From the NCBI RefSeq assembly GCF_051020975.1, contig NC_135039.1, positions 13,366,692 to 13,430,691 of the forward strand: 64,000 bases of DNA. Direction: 5' to 3'. Of this stretch, positions 22,010-35,606 are shown in pieces. Below the pieces are notes generated by a model, which was given only the letters and a program-made list of their open reading frames with translations, was not told the DNA's origin and ran no database searches. This DNA is from Osmia lignaria lignaria. Taxonomy: Eukaryota; Arthropoda; Insecta; Hymenoptera; Megachilidae. A program made the position numbers and the translations under genes. Each line of letters starts with the position of its first letter. Position 1 is the first letter of the stretch.

Positions 22010-23632
22010 AAAAGAGTAGCGAAAAAATTCTTTTTGGCCTTTTCAATATAGGAAATCCTATTCATAATTCGGATTAATTGTTATTCTCAAGATTTTTGTT
22101 TTTTACAATTTAATTATTGTTCTACGATTCTTTGGTTCTTTTTGGTCGATCACTCTTCTCTGTATTTAATTTTTACATTACAGTAGCAGTGGAATTGCAA
22201 CTGTAATTATTTAAAAAAAGAAAAGAATTCTTTAAATGCTTCACATCTTAATAAACCACACTACACACAAATAGAAAATTTATAGTATTAAGAAAAGTTT
22301 GTTAGTTAAAAAATTGAATAAAGTACCTTTGGCAAAGTTTCTTAAAAAAATTAAGATGGTTAAAGTATACACTTTTCAACCACAATTGCAATCCCATGAC
22401 AGAGAGCAAGCTGTTTATAAAAACTGAATAGAAAAATTAGATGTGCGTTAATTATTTATAAATAAGGGGAACAAACGGAAAACTGCATTTGCTTGTGGAA
22501 TGTTTCAATCGTAGCTGTTCAACTGCACTGATGTTCCTTTTTAGAGCCAGCAAAGATTCAGTAAATAAAAAACAAATCCTCCAGAGAAATGTCCAAAACA
22601 TAATTATTAAGGTCAACTAAATGATTTGAAATTTGGAAATTCAAGGATCCTAGTGTATTCACAGTGGAACCTTTTCCCTTTTCTTTTTTCCTCGTGATAT
22701 AAAGATTTCAAAGTATATGTTATTATATAGATTCTGTACATGTGTGTTATTTTCTATTACTGTGCGATAATGTGCGTACAGTGTACGAATGTGCATTTCA
22801 CGAATCAGAAAAATGTATAATATACGTAAAAGAAATTAATCAGAAATCTTCTTTCAGACATACTTGTACCCTGAATTATCTTCAGTCGGGAAGCTTGAAA
22901 TCGCTCCAACCTTTTAAGCTCGCGAAGCTTCTTAATATTTCAGTCATCAGAATTGATTGAACAGAAATGTTTCCAAAGCGGGTTGAATGAAAATTTCATG
23001 AGACCTTTGGGCGCATCGAGGCACGGTAATCTTTTATGCTTTCACCGTTCTGTTCTTCTCATTAATTTTGAAATTTTTTTTTTATACGATTCTTATACTG
23101 TCCCTGCTTCAGTCTTCCAATCTAAAAAGAGCTGATCATAAACTTAACGTTATCTCAACAACCGTCGACGAATTTATGAATTCTCCAGTTGAAAACATAA
23201 ATGTAATAAGTAAAAATATACTTTGTGCGTGACTGATATGATTAGCAATAAACATATTGTACATTAAATAAAGCTAAAACGTTGAACGATATTGTTACGA
23301 TATAAGTAAGAAAGAAAACTATATATTATGTTGTAAATTGTCCGTATGATGCTCCCAGGTAGAAAATTAGTAATTGATGTTTTGTGCAAATTTTAATTTT
23401 AATTGAAATTAATTTTAAAGGACAAACAGTAAATATGAATGAATTAAAGTAGCAGCTATGAAGACAGCCTTTTATTTGTGCTAGATATGTGTGCTGACTT
23501 TGTTTTATTTTGCTTAAGTTCCTTTATATTTGAGAATGTCCTATTTCAATAAAAAAAATTACTTTAGTTCAATTTTCTACCTGGGTGAAGAGTTTATCAT
23601 GTCTCATTGAATCTCTTCTTCTTAATTTACAG

Positions 23633-23697
23633 TAAAACCAGATGAAGGACCTGATGATCCAAATGTGTTGTGTGATTGGTCTTTGTGCAATTCATGA
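23633..23697 (+). other. possible orphan terminal exon
   Basis: A good polypyrimidine tract and TTTACAG acceptor end at 23632. The following frame (phase 1) reads KPDEGPDDPNVLCDWSLCNS and then TGA. The composition is protein-like, not AT-driven. No matching upstream exon on the plus strand could be found in the window, so this may be chance or an exon of a gene with distant 5' parts. Confidence 0.2.
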
Positions 23698-24546
23698 AAA
23701 ATCTAGATCAACCATTGTGAATCCCCTTTCGATATTTTCCTTAAGTTTCTATCCACGATTCTCAGAGGATCAAGTTGTTGTTCTTCGTCTCTTGCTTTAT
23801 CAAAGAAACTTGCTTATCAATTCTTTCGGTTTGTTAAATTATAAATACATTAAAAATACATTGGCTTCAGTCTTGAAACAACTTGAAACAATAGTCACTT
23901 CAAATGTTTAAATAAAAGTTGATTGTCACTGAATATTCTAATTCTCAGAATCTGTCTTTATGGATAATAGATCAGTCAGATTCTATTAATTAACATCAGA
24001 ATTAAACTTTTATAAGTATGTTAATTCTATAAATCACAACCAATTGAATCCTACTGATTAGTTCAGTATTCAGGAAAAGTGGAAACAACACTAAATCCTC
24101 CTCAATCAATATCCCTCATTTAAATATAGAATGTTTCTTTAATAATGAATCAATTTTAGGATTAAATTCGCCCCTTAAACAGGTCATGGATCTACATGAC
24201 CTGAAACATTGAATTCATCTCCAATAAAGAAGCACTCTCAATGCTGCCCACAACTGAAATCTCTTACAATCTGCTATTAGTTCAACGACTATTCAAAAAT
24301 CAATTCATACTCACTGATATTTACCTTGCAATCTTTTATCAGTCCCCAGAGGGAACAGCCTACAGTGCATAGTTCAGCTTGGACAGCACTGTTATAAATT
24401 TCAGGTTCCGCTTCCACTCAATTACCATGAGAGGAAAAAAATCGAAAGGGTCGCACGTGAGGGTGTTTGATTAAAAAAAAAAAAAAGAATAGAATCGAGA
24501 AGGTATCCGCAGGTGGTCGGTAGTAGTAGCTAGCGGTGGTACATAG

Positions 24547-24660
24547 GTGTATATCTTGCTCTCTCTCCCTTTCGCTCATTCTCTTTCACTCTCTCTCTCC
24601 CCCTCTTTCACTCAGTCTCTCACTCTCACACGCTCCCTCGCTCTCGCAATACATGTCTGT
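24547..24660. repeat. C+T-rich simple repeat in the G alpha o 3' UTR region
   Basis: Runs of CT/CTC with interspersed CA and CG, just downstream of the G alpha o stop codon (24731-24733). In the G alpha o transcript this would read as a G+A-rich tract. A shorter GTGTGAGTGTGA stretch follows at about 24671-24700. Confidence 0.75.
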
Positions 24661-24730
24661 CGTGTTCATATGTGTGAGTGTGAGTGTGAATGTGTGTCGG
24701 TCGATCGAGTCCGCGACGGGAATATTTATC

Positions 24731-27700
24731 CTAATAGAGACCGCAGCCACGGAGATTATTGGCGATAATGACATCTGTGACTGCGTCGAACACGAATTGA
24801 ATGTTGTTTGTATCAGTGGCGCAAGTCATGTGGCAGTAGATCTCTTTAGTGGTTGACTTGTTCTTCGCTTCGAACTGCGCCTGGATGTACGCGGCGGCCT
24901 CACCGTATTCCTGCGCCCCTGTTGAAAACCACAGACATATTTGTTAGTTGAGGACATTTAACTGTTTAACTGGTATACAGTCTGGAGCACAGGAGTCTTC
25001 CTTAAAGAAAAATTTGAACTAGGCCAAGGAGGTTCTACTATTTGCCTTTAGATTCTGAGTTCTTCCACAATCAAGAGCAAATGATGGAAGATTCCTTTCT
25101 TCAATTTTACTCTCAGCCATAGGTAGTCTACATTGCACAGAATTATTGCTATTATATTTGGAGGAAGGAACCCACACCATATGGAGCTTTCATTTTTGGG
25201 AGAGCTGAACCAAATCTAGGAAGAGTCTAGGAAGATCCCCAGGAGGAGCATAGGGAGAGCCTAACTTCCCACTTAATTAAATTCATAAAATGACACACCA
25301 AAGTGTTAAATTTGTAAATAATCAATTATTTCATAACAAACCAAAAGTGAATAAAGATCACCTTCTCTGTGAAGACAGAATCTGTGTTATTTGGAAATAA
25401 TGACTACACAGATGGAAAAGTTGGTGATGAGGAATACGCATTTAGATCATGGTGTATCTGAAACAGGAGGATGTAGATTTCTTGTGGATCGTGAAGGAAT
25501 CCCAAGGACGGCAACAGACTACGAACTTTTTATAACAATGAGAACTTTCCGCGTCTATTTTTACACCGTACGTTACATTCGATCGTTATGAACAGATGAC
25601 GCTCCCATTTATCGGGTCTCGTTATTTGGAGATTGAATGTTTTAAATTCTGTTTGCTGGATGGAAAATATACAAGGTGATCTGAGAAATGAACGATCGAT
25701 GGATCCTTACCAGCATATTCAGGGAAACAAATAGTGAGCGGAGACTTGCGAATCTTCTCCTCGAAAAGATCCTTCTTGTTCAGGAAAAGGATGATCGAGG
25801 TGTCGGTGAACCATTTGTTATTGCAAATCGAGTCGAACAATTTCAAGCTCTCTTGCATTCGATTCTGTAACAAACAATTAACATCACTATGGAAAATTAT
25901 TTAATGTCCACCTAAAATCATAGTAGCATCATTTGTTTATAAATTCAAAATTATCGAACTTTATTACATAGAGAGTAAAGATTTGATGTTGTAATGTCTG
26001 AGTTGAAAAATAACGAGTAAATCATTCTACAGAGGTGAAGAATGCGAGGGGTTAATCGATGAGGTCGTCCCAGCTGGAGAACTGGTTAATTTTCAACAAT
26101 TGCAGCCTGTCATGTATTCTTCCCACGTTGGATTGTCAATTGACTTATACATACATAAACAATAAAAGTATTCATCCATGAGAAATGTTACTAATTTACA
26201 ATATTAATAAACAAAAATTGCTTTATAATATTATTAATATTCATTGATCCTTAAGGGTCAGATTTGACTCTGCTCTCTAAATTCCTGAGGTGTATAACAC
26301 TTTGTTATCCTATAGTTAAGATTTCGCTGGTTTCTTGAATTACTCCATTGTCAGAAATTCCACAACCATGACGGATCATATATCTCTTTGTACATAGATA
26401 CATCATAATAATATAATCTTCATAGAGTAGAAGACTATGGAGAATTCTCCACAGTCTTATCTAAAAATAAATAAATATTCACCGTCGTTTCATCTTCGTG
26501 CAGAACTTGATCGTATTCGGACATCGCAACGCAAAATATAATCGCTGTGACATCCTCAAAGCAGTGGATCCATTTTTTACGTTCGCTTCTTTGACCGCCC
26601 ACGTCAAACAATCTGTAACAATGAAAAATAAATGTTCGTTAATAAATGAATGAATGGTGGATTTTGCGAAGATTATACGTCGGGCATACACGCGGGCACG
26701 CGGGCACTCGGGAACCCTACGGGCAATTTCGAGTGCATACTTAAAAAGTCATAGGACACATGCTTCCTTGAATAAAATTTAATTAATCATAAATTGTTTA
26801 AATTATATTTAGCTTTAAATAGATTTCAATGTTACTTCATTATTTTTCACAGAATTCTTTTTTTAAGGTCTATGATATTTTAGTAAATATTCTGACTTTT
26901 GAACGAAGGTGTATACCGTAGAGTGATTAATATCTTGAAAGTTTAGACTGTCAGAGCTAATGGATGTTCTCTGAATAGAAATGATTTATTTCAGTCCACG
27001 TCGGCCGAGTAGTAACACAATTCGCTTCAAGCACTTATTCTCATTCACAATTTGCAATTTAGTAGTGTATAATCATGAGATCACTATTGTAGTTTGGTAA
27101 GATTAATTCAATAAAGTTTAGTGCATTAAACAGGATTTAATTTTATTATCTAACAGATGAATAATGGTTAAGAAAATAATTAATTTCTAAATGATTAACA
27201 ATAATTAAGTGATTGAACTGAGATTTATTTTTTTATCAAGATAATTAAATCACCAAATTTCATCATTTTTTATTTTCCTTTGTAAGATAAGTATAGATGA
27301 TTCTTTTAATCACTATCAATGGAAGAAACGAAATTTTCTATAATCTTTTTTGGCAGCTAATGTTTGTAGATTCTACGTTACAGGATGTTAACACGACTAA
27401 ACTGTAGTACGCTATCACTAGAGTACAAGATAAAACTATGGAAAACAGTTTCCCGTCTGTTAAGATATCCTAATGTGTCTAAAATGATAAAAGATAAAAT
27501 TGCACCTGTATTTGTACGAATGTTTGATTGCAAACCTCGAGTGAAAACAAAAATCATTCTCTTTTTCATTATCTTGTAACAAAATCGAGCAGATTTGTCA
27601 AAACATGAATTAAATAATTAAAATTATTGTAATGGATATTTTGTAATATGAAAAATAAATGGTTAATGTACATTTCTTTCCAAGACGCACCTGTTGCGTC

Positions 27701-30700
27701 ACTACTTTAACTGGATAAGCATTACGCGACGCACCTGGTGCGTCACCAGGTTAGAATGGTTCAAAATAATTTTGAACTTACTTGAAATTAAGATTCTTAA
27801 AGGAAAAGTGGACTTCGACTATGCCCGTTGTTTTAACACGAGTCCTTAAAATATCCTGCTCTGTGGGCTGATAATCCCTTGCTCCTAATCGGTCCAGGTC
27901 ATCCAAGAAACTAGAATTTCAAAGAAACATAAAAATTTTAACTCGTATACTTGTTAAACGCCAATTAATAGATCTTAATTTTAAAATTTCAACTATGTAA
28001 ATGGCGATTTTCTGATTTTTCGTCTGTAAGATGTTTCTAGGGACTTTTGGCACACCCGGTGTAAAGCATTCCTAGGGATCCCTAGAAGGTAAATGACATT
28101 TTAGATTGAGGTGGTAATCGAGGTCGGTATCGATCGATCTTCACTGCTCGTGATTCGCCATTCATTGCCAAAGTTGGATGCACCTGTAGCTTCCAGAAAC
28201 ACTTTCGTCTTATCGCAATGCGTGGGCTTTATATTGCTTTCCATAGTTCCTGTAACCAAATGATCACTAACGGGTGTCCACCTAACTCAGTACATACTCT
28301 GTAAAAATTCACTCATATGCGATGCATGTTATATTGAATTTAGATTTTCAAACGCAGTTCATCTTTATCGATAATGATACTGATAAGGAATAACAAGGAA
28401 ATAAAGGTTACGTTTCTAAGAAATTTCTTATTTACACAACAAAATACACACCCTGTACATGTGGGGTATAGCTTGGGCTTATCACCAGTTGCTTTCTAAG
28501 AGCATCGTATATCATATGCTTTTTAGTTATAGCGTTTACGATTATTCCTTATATCGGGGAAATATACCGGGTGGCTCAAAAAAATTTCAAAGTAACAATT
28601 AAGTGAAATTTTTCATAAAAAATTGAAAATAATTTACTGATCATATTGTACTAATAGAAGGGAGAAGGACAAATATAAGTGTATTATACATTAATAAAAA
28701 GCCATAGAGTAAATTCTTAAATTATAGTAATAAAGGGGTCAAATTTGACCCTCCTATTGTATTTGAACCTAAAAAAATATCTTTATTACATTTATTTAAA
28801 AAACCAATTATTATATAACTAGGGTTAGTTCTCTTGAACACGATGGATAGGTTAAGCCTCATTTCCATGAAAAGTACCATCTGTCCAAATTTCACCGCCC
28901 TCTTACTCAATTTCATCACTTCAACTCTACTTCTCTGAGCCACTTCTTTTCTCGTTTCTCTAGCTAATTATGAAGTGTCCAATTATTAAGAATTTCCCAA
29001 CGAGATAGTGGGGTTTTCTTTCCATTATCCCTCCCACTGTTCCCCACCAACCCTCCAGCTTCTCTTCATTCTCGTGTACCCCTATATTTTGTTGTTCTTC
29101 TCGGCGTACCGAAAAAGCGTTAACAGAATGAAAAGAGAAACAATTGGGGGTTAGAAAGGAGGGTGAAAACGAGCGAATGGTGGGAGGGAGGGGTTGATGC
29201 CGGCAGCCATTTTAGGCCACGTGACAGGGGCGTGGCGTGACGTCATCGGCGATCAATACGCGGCTAAACCTAAATAAGAGAAAAGGAAACGGGGGAAAAA
29301 CCGGGAAGGAATGCTCAAAATCCCCTGGAAATTTCTTTCTCCTTTGTCCATGTTTTATCGTCCATACATTCGAACGAAATTAGGTTAGGTTAGATTCATT
29401 CGAAAGCATAATTAAATTCGTACAATCTTAAAACATCATAGATCCTTTCTTTTTAAATACATTGTTTTATAATGATAAAGATTATTATTAATTAATAAAA
29501 AAGAAAGAATAATTCCAGGTTTTCTATTTTAAATTGAAAAATTGAAAATACACACTTTATGTTTATTATGGAACTGAAATAAGAGGAAATTGGATAATGA
29601 AATGGTGGAGGAAGTTAAATTGAAGATTCTTAAGCAAACTGTAATTAATTTCTTAGATGCTGGCAGACATTGGCCACTGAATATGAATGAAGGTTCAAAA
29701 GGTTGAGAGTTTCTATTAGATTTGGACGTATTCCAAATTCGAGGGTAGAGGCAGTAAGGACTTTGGCAAGCCCTCCTCTGGGTTAAGTTTATTTGTAAAT
29801 AAATGTATATAATAAATCGTGTCAATGATCTAAATCTTCAACTAATTACAATCAGAATATATTCAATAAGAAAAAAGAAAATTATTAGCTGTACATTTCC
29901 CAAATATGGGTCACGATTGACCCAGCTTCATCATACAAGGGTAGTTAAACTGTATCTATCCCAATTTTCTGAAAGATTTTTGGTAAAGTGAAATAAAAGT
30001 TGATGCTCGGAGACACATTTTTGTAAAACCGAAAAAAAAAAGGCTTCTTGAAGGTGAAGATGCGAAATCGATTTCTTTAGAAGTTTAATGTGACCCTCTT
30101 CGTGTTTGGACTGCCTTCGAGCTAGTCGGTTTTGCATTATGCCAAAAAAAGAAAGTGTCTTTTATAGAATCTTTTTTTAAATTTATATTTATACCTTTCA
30201 TACATTGGTGGTCTATGGTCCCCATGGTATTTGAAGTGTTAGGTATATTAATTAGTAAAATTTTTAATTAATTGACTTACTATTTTGCAGAGTCGTTGAG
30301 TTGGTACTCGTTGCTCCTTCCAAAGCATTCCTGGACCCCGTTATCAGCCCAGAGCCTCTTCATTGCAGCTAAAAGTTCCTCGCTAAATGGTTCGGTGTCT
30401 TCCATTCTCTGGATCACATCGAACACCATTTTCGCGTCCGTCTGAAAAAAGAATTGATCAGATGTGTTATTACCAATAAAAGTGATCAGATTGAGAGACA
30501 CTGATTCAAGAACTCGGATCAATCGGCACTCGAGGCAACCCCTTGTGCCCGTTGTTTTCAAGACAGGGGCTCGTTATTGGTTCTAAGGTAAACGATGGAG
30601 CCACGATCGGTAAATATACCGAGGAGGGTGCTTCAGAAATCGTCTTCAAAGATACTCATCGATCGCTTAAATGTTCATCTTTTTATAGATGGCATTTGGT

Positions 30701-33700
30701 TTTTAATATATATGGAAGGTTTTTTAAAAAAAAAAGAAATATAATTTATTAAGCAATTGTTGATAAATTTTCATTTTTACATAAAGATTTCAGGTCCAAG
30801 ATTATCGATCTTCCTTTTGTTATAGAAATTTGAAAGACCTTTGATATATGCTGAGGATTAAGACTTGGGACCCTTATTGTCCACTATCCTTATAGGGAGC
30901 TTCAATGGTGATTAAATCCCATAAGAAAGACTGATTCTTTTAATATTCCCAAGAACTTGGAATTTAAAAACCTTATGTTCCTTTTATATTGAAGAATAAG
31001 AACTATATATATGGTAGCAATTTTTAAATATTATATTAGGAGGTACCAACTTACCTCTCGTTCATTGGTCGAAAAGCTGATGCCCAAAGTTGGCATCGCT
31101 CTTAGAATAGCGACTAGAGATTGTATCGTGTTGCTATACACTACGGGCCTGTACTGCTTGAAGTCTTCAGGTGTAAATCCACTTTCATGGATAATTCTGA
31201 AAAAAAAAAAGTAAACAATCTCGTCAGTGTCATCAATAATAAGAATTTATATTTTTACCTCGGTATTCGTTTATTAAAATAATTTTATTTGCAACGAGAA
31301 ATATTTTGATCCATTTATTTTTATTTCTAATTCTAACATTTGTATTTTATTTTTGTTATTTTGGAATTAAAAAATTTATAATTGAACTATAGTCGCCTAT
31401 GGTAGTGAAAGGATTAAAATTCATAACTTTGCTATCATTATTTCTTAAATTCTTTGAATCTATATAATTAAACGTTAAAGTTTCAATTTGTAATTTAAGG
31501 TTTCGGATTTCTAATTTATAATACAAAAAAAATTGATTGTTCGTTAACACATTGTTAATCAATGGTCCAAGAATGATGTCTGTAAGTGAACACGAGGTGC
31601 TTTGTTCATAGCACACCATGAATGGAACCATTGACGAGAAAACAAGATTTCAAACATGTTTTACTGGCAACCAGTCTTTCAACATGGAAACTATCGATTT
31701 TTCGAGGTGAACAACCCTTAGGATGTTAAGAGACAATGGTGTTACTCTTTCTTCTTGGCAACGATTATTGCTGAACAATCAATTACTAGTGATAATTACA
31801 TTACTTTGATGGAAATATTAAAATCACATTCTTAGACCAGTTCTGATAAAATATTTCTAAATAAATTAATATAAAGTGCTTACTTCATTTGTTTAACGAT
31901 GGTACTTTTCCCAGACTCACCAGCACCTGAAACACAAAGAAATGAAATATAATTACAAGGATTAAAAAATTTAACACTCGTGATTTTCAAAATGTGAATT
32001 TGTAAAATATGTTAATTAAAGTTTACAATATTAAGTATTTGAACCACCCTGTACATTTTTATCTACACACCCTGAGAATAAATAATAATAATTTTCCATG
32101 TTAAAAGAAAAAATAAATAATTACTTCTACCAAAAAATCATTAATCTCGACAAAAATCTCTACTGTCGCACACTCGATATCGCGTGCGCAACTATCTACC
32201 TTAAAAATCCGGTCACGCGATATCGCGGGGTAAATGGTCAAGATTTAAACGTTGCGGCACACAGCGATCGGCCCGCATCTTAGATTCAGCAGTGAAGGTT
32301 GGTTTGGATAAAAATAATAATTAATAATTTGAAACACCCGGTATATAACGAGGAACGTGAACGACACGTGGTACTTAGGGGACGAGGTAATAAAAAATGG
32401 AATCGTCCCATAAATTATAATTTTGTAGGAAGACAAGCGAAAAAGATGCGCGAAACGGAAAAAGCTCCGCTCCCGAGGACGGAAGCATGGGACCGGAAAT
32501 GACGTGGCACACTGTGCCAGCGGAACTTGTTTTCCTGCTTATGGGTGGCGGGTCTCCCCCTCTTTTAAAAAGCTCTTTCATCCCGAACCGTGTGCCTACC
32601 ACGTTCTACTTCTATCGATCTGCTGGTACGGTTGGATTCTACTTCGTCAAGTTGGCCATTACACCCGACTTCCGTCGCGTTTTTTTATCGCATGTCACTT
32701 ACATAGCTTAACCCTTCTCTAATAAATTCATGCCAATCGATCGGTTATCTATCCTTCGTGCTCGTTTCTATGATCGAAATCGTTGCTAATGCCTGTTCAC
32801 GGGTTTTAATCGTTATGGGTTAAGATTTCATAGGGAGAGTCTTGTTCCATTTGTTGCATGTCACTGATGGTGTTAACGATTGACATGTTCTGTAAGAGGC
32901 ATATCATTATAAATATTATTATTATCATTTATTATTTTATTAAGGTCCATTTTGATTTTTAAAACTTAATCCACTTGCTGCATATCACTTATTATGTTAC
33001 TGACTGATATGCTTTGTGAGAGACATGTCACTGACCTATTAGGTTGCCGCATATCAAATGGCAAATTTTGAAACACTGAAAGTCTGATATGATTTGATAA
33101 CATAAAATGATTACAAAATGGCACTTGTGGCATATCAATTTAAAGCTCGAAGTTTAAGGAAAATGGCTGCATAACAGCCCCATCGATATAACACAAAATG
33201 GCCGATAATGTTTGATTTTGAAACGTATCAAGTTTAATATGAATTGATGACATAAAAGTACCATAAAATGCCACTTATGGCATATCAAATCAAAGCTTAA
33301 AGCTTCAGGAATATAGCTGCATAAAGGTTTCGTTAATATTTTCAACATAAAATGGCTGGTTCTTCAAAATAAGATTCAATATTTTTCCTTATGGTATCTT
33401 TAATTATTAATACCAATTACCATAATCAATTTTTATTACTGATATTCGTATCATCGTCGTAATGAAAATCATCTGGTTCTGGTTGATCCTATCCATCGGT
33501 TGTTATCACCATCGATCAGTCGTCATCGGTATTTTATCGATGGCAATGATTTAACACCCATTCAAATTAGCGAATGATATACGGGTTAAAGTAAAGAACG
33601 AACGTTTGCGTTTCCCGCAGCATAAATGGGATGAAAATACTCGTGGAAGACGCAAGCAAAAGGGATGACGTCATTGGTAACACCAATAAACAGAACCCAG

Positions 33701-35606
33701 ATTTCCCTCGAATAATCTCGACTTTAAATGCCGACCAGAAAACCAGAAATTCTTTGTCTCTGCTTCAATTGGACATAAAATTTTCTGAAAAATCTTGATA
33801 TTCCACACTGAAGGCGGTGGAAATACCTCTCTGTCTGATTAATAAAGCTTAATCATATGTAAATAAAAATGAGTATTAATCAATAAAGGTACCATAATAA
33901 TAAACATTACATTGGTAAGTTAAAATATTGCAAATAATTCTTTTCATAAATTAACTTAATTAATTTATGAATTTATAAAACAATTATATAAAAAGGATAA
34001 TTAAAGGATACTTAATAATCATATTTTTGTTCGAGTACCATTAAGCTTGGAAAATTCAAGTAGATTAATTTTCTGAAAAATTGATTTCTCAATGGCGAGA
34101 AAGATAATAATGGTAATACAATAGAATGGAACTTGTCGATTTGCAGGCGCACGTTCGCGTTAATAATTGCTAATTTCACGCTAATTATGATGGAGTTCAT
34201 TAATTTGAAGTCACGATCAGAAGAGTCATTAAAAACAAACAGTACATCGAACACGTAAATGAAATTTGCGAGAACAACGAGCCAATTAATTAGCTACTTC
34301 AATAGTGATGCCCTCTTGAAACTATTTCAACTGTTCGTTAAAAACTGTTTACATATAATTTACATTTCTCACTTTTAAAATAACAACTTTATCTGAAAAT
34401 AAATATTTAATAAAATCTCGTTAAAAAATTATTGTTTAATGATATAATCCAGGCCCAGACAAAAGTGTTCCGGAAAATTAACAAAAGAAAAATATTTAAA
34501 ATAAACATTTATTTTTCTCAATACTAAAATATGCATTTAAATAAAAAGTTAATTATATTTGTTTCTTTCATAGTTATAATTAGAAATGTGCTTTTAAATG
34601 GGTACGAATGGCCAGTAAGCTATTACATAATAAACACTTGCCTCCTTAATGGTTTTATATTCGTTGTTTATATTATGATCAATTTAACCCATTAAGGCTC
34701 GACATCCTACTTATGTAACAGCTACTTTTTCATGTTCAAGTGTATTACTCTCCTATACTAGTATTCTAAAAATACCCATTCAATTCTTTTTCTTAAGCTA
34801 TTTGTTACAGTCACTCTAATTATTATTAAATTTATTGAATTAATTATACTGATAGAAGGTTAACGCCTCCTAATGACTCCTATATTCTTCTCAGAGATGC
34901 CTATAAAAAAGGATGGGAACCTGGGATTGGTGTCCCATTTTTTTTTTAGAGAAGCCTAATTTAAATCCTCCCCCTCAAATTAGAGAGTGTAATTTTCAAC
35001 CCTTACAATGAATATGTACATTTAACAAAAATTGTCATATTTTAATAATCTACTTGGTTTGCTAGAAAATAAAATATTTTTAATTTTTTATTATTCCAGG
35101 GGATGATTTCCTTCTTCAAAATAAATTTGTACAAATAAAATACCCTGGGACCACTATCTACCTGCAAAGTTCCAAGGAAATTGATGGGGATCATTGACCT
35201 ACCCCCTTGGTAGATTCCCCATTCAAAACAATAGTCCTAAGCCTACTATGTGTTAAACTTCTTGTAGGTCCTCAATGATCCTTAAGCCGAATTTCCATTG
35301 ATCAAGTAGCCAAGCTGGTAGCCTTTGTCAGTGGACAGGGGCGATGGAAAAGGGAAGGAGGCTGTCAGGCAGGTTATCCTCCTCGCCCCCATGTACCGGC
35401 GCAGCCTCCTGGGCCGGCTTGTTGCCCAATGTAAACCTGGCCTAAGCATCGAGCATGCTAAATACAGAGTGGTTCGAAATGAACTCACCAAGCAGCAACA
35501 GCTTGATGTCCTTGGCAGCCTGGATACCATCCTCCTTCAGGTTTTTCTCGATCTGCTTGCTGCGGGCCAAGGCGGCCCGCTCTTCCGCGGACATGGCACA
35601 GCCCAT
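24731..35606 (-). CDS. Galphao: guanine nucleotide-binding protein G(o) subunit alpha
   Basis: Alpha subunit of the neuronal heterotrimeric G protein Go, anchored to the inner plasma membrane by N-myristoylation and palmitoylation. Eight coding exons: 35489-35606, 31884-31926, 31055-31196, 30281-30441, 27782-27910, 26483-26612, 25711-25864 and 24731-24918. They sum to exactly 354 aa, the family length. Visible motifs: MGC lipidation start; P-loop GAGESGKST across exons 1-2; TRVKTTGIVE (switch I); FDVGGQRSERKKW (switch II); FLNKKD (guanine specificity); TCATDT; and the C-terminus ANNLRGCGLY, diagnostic of Go and carrying the cysteine ADP-ribosylated by pertussis toxin in this family. Start chosen at 35606 because MGC is required for myristoylation. 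Introns of 0.5-3.6 kb hold several palindromes and repeats. Confidence 0.97.
26255..29923. repeat. three GGGTCA-N4-TGACYC inverted repeats in G alpha o introns
   Basis: Sites at 26255-26270 (GGGTCAGATTTGACTC), 28736-28751 (GGGTCAAATTTGACCC, perfect palindrome) and 29908-29923 (GGGTCACGATTGACCC, perfect arms). All have 6-base arms and a 4-base spacer and lie in three different introns. They could be remnants of one repeat family or binding sites. Confidence 0.7.
27684..27744. repeat. two GACGCACC..GGTGCGTC hairpin motifs
   Basis: GACGCACCTGTTGCGTC at 27684-27700 and GACGCACCTGGTGCGTC at 27728-27744. Arms are 8 bases around a single base (the first copy has one mismatch). They lie 38-98 bases inside the intron after the G alpha o exon 27782-27910, just past its 5' splice site. 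Confidence 0.75.
31927..35488 (-). other. G alpha o intron 1
   Basis: 3.6 kb intron between the exons for MGC...LLLLG and the P-loop. Contains tandem copies of a dispersed repeat (32.85-33.35 kb). No coding exon of another gene could be supported. Confidence 0.6.
32846..33355. repeat. local repeat array, intron 1 of G alpha o
   Basis: Diverged direct repeats: TTGTTGCATGTCACTGATGG near 32850 recurs as CTTGCTGCATATCACTTATT near 32972. Two better-preserved units follow, containing GACATAAAAGTACC-like, ATGCCACTTATGGCAT-like (33118-33133 and 33268-33283), CAAAGCTTAAAGC-like, GCTGCATAA and AAAATGGCTGG-like blocks. Members of the same family recur at 36.97-38.48 kb. Confidence 0.75.

Larger units (their letters stand above)
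18878..24730. other. intergenic region between SPAG7 and G alpha o
   Basis: Nearly 6 kb of AT-rich sequence. It holds two MITE-like elements (19210-19378 and 21268-21451), a 29-base A run, a C+T-rich tract at 24547-24660, and probably a long 3' UTR of G alpha o near its right end. The SPAG7 promoter should lie just right of 18877. Apart from a weak candidate terminal exon at 23633-23697, I see no gene. Confidence 0.5.
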
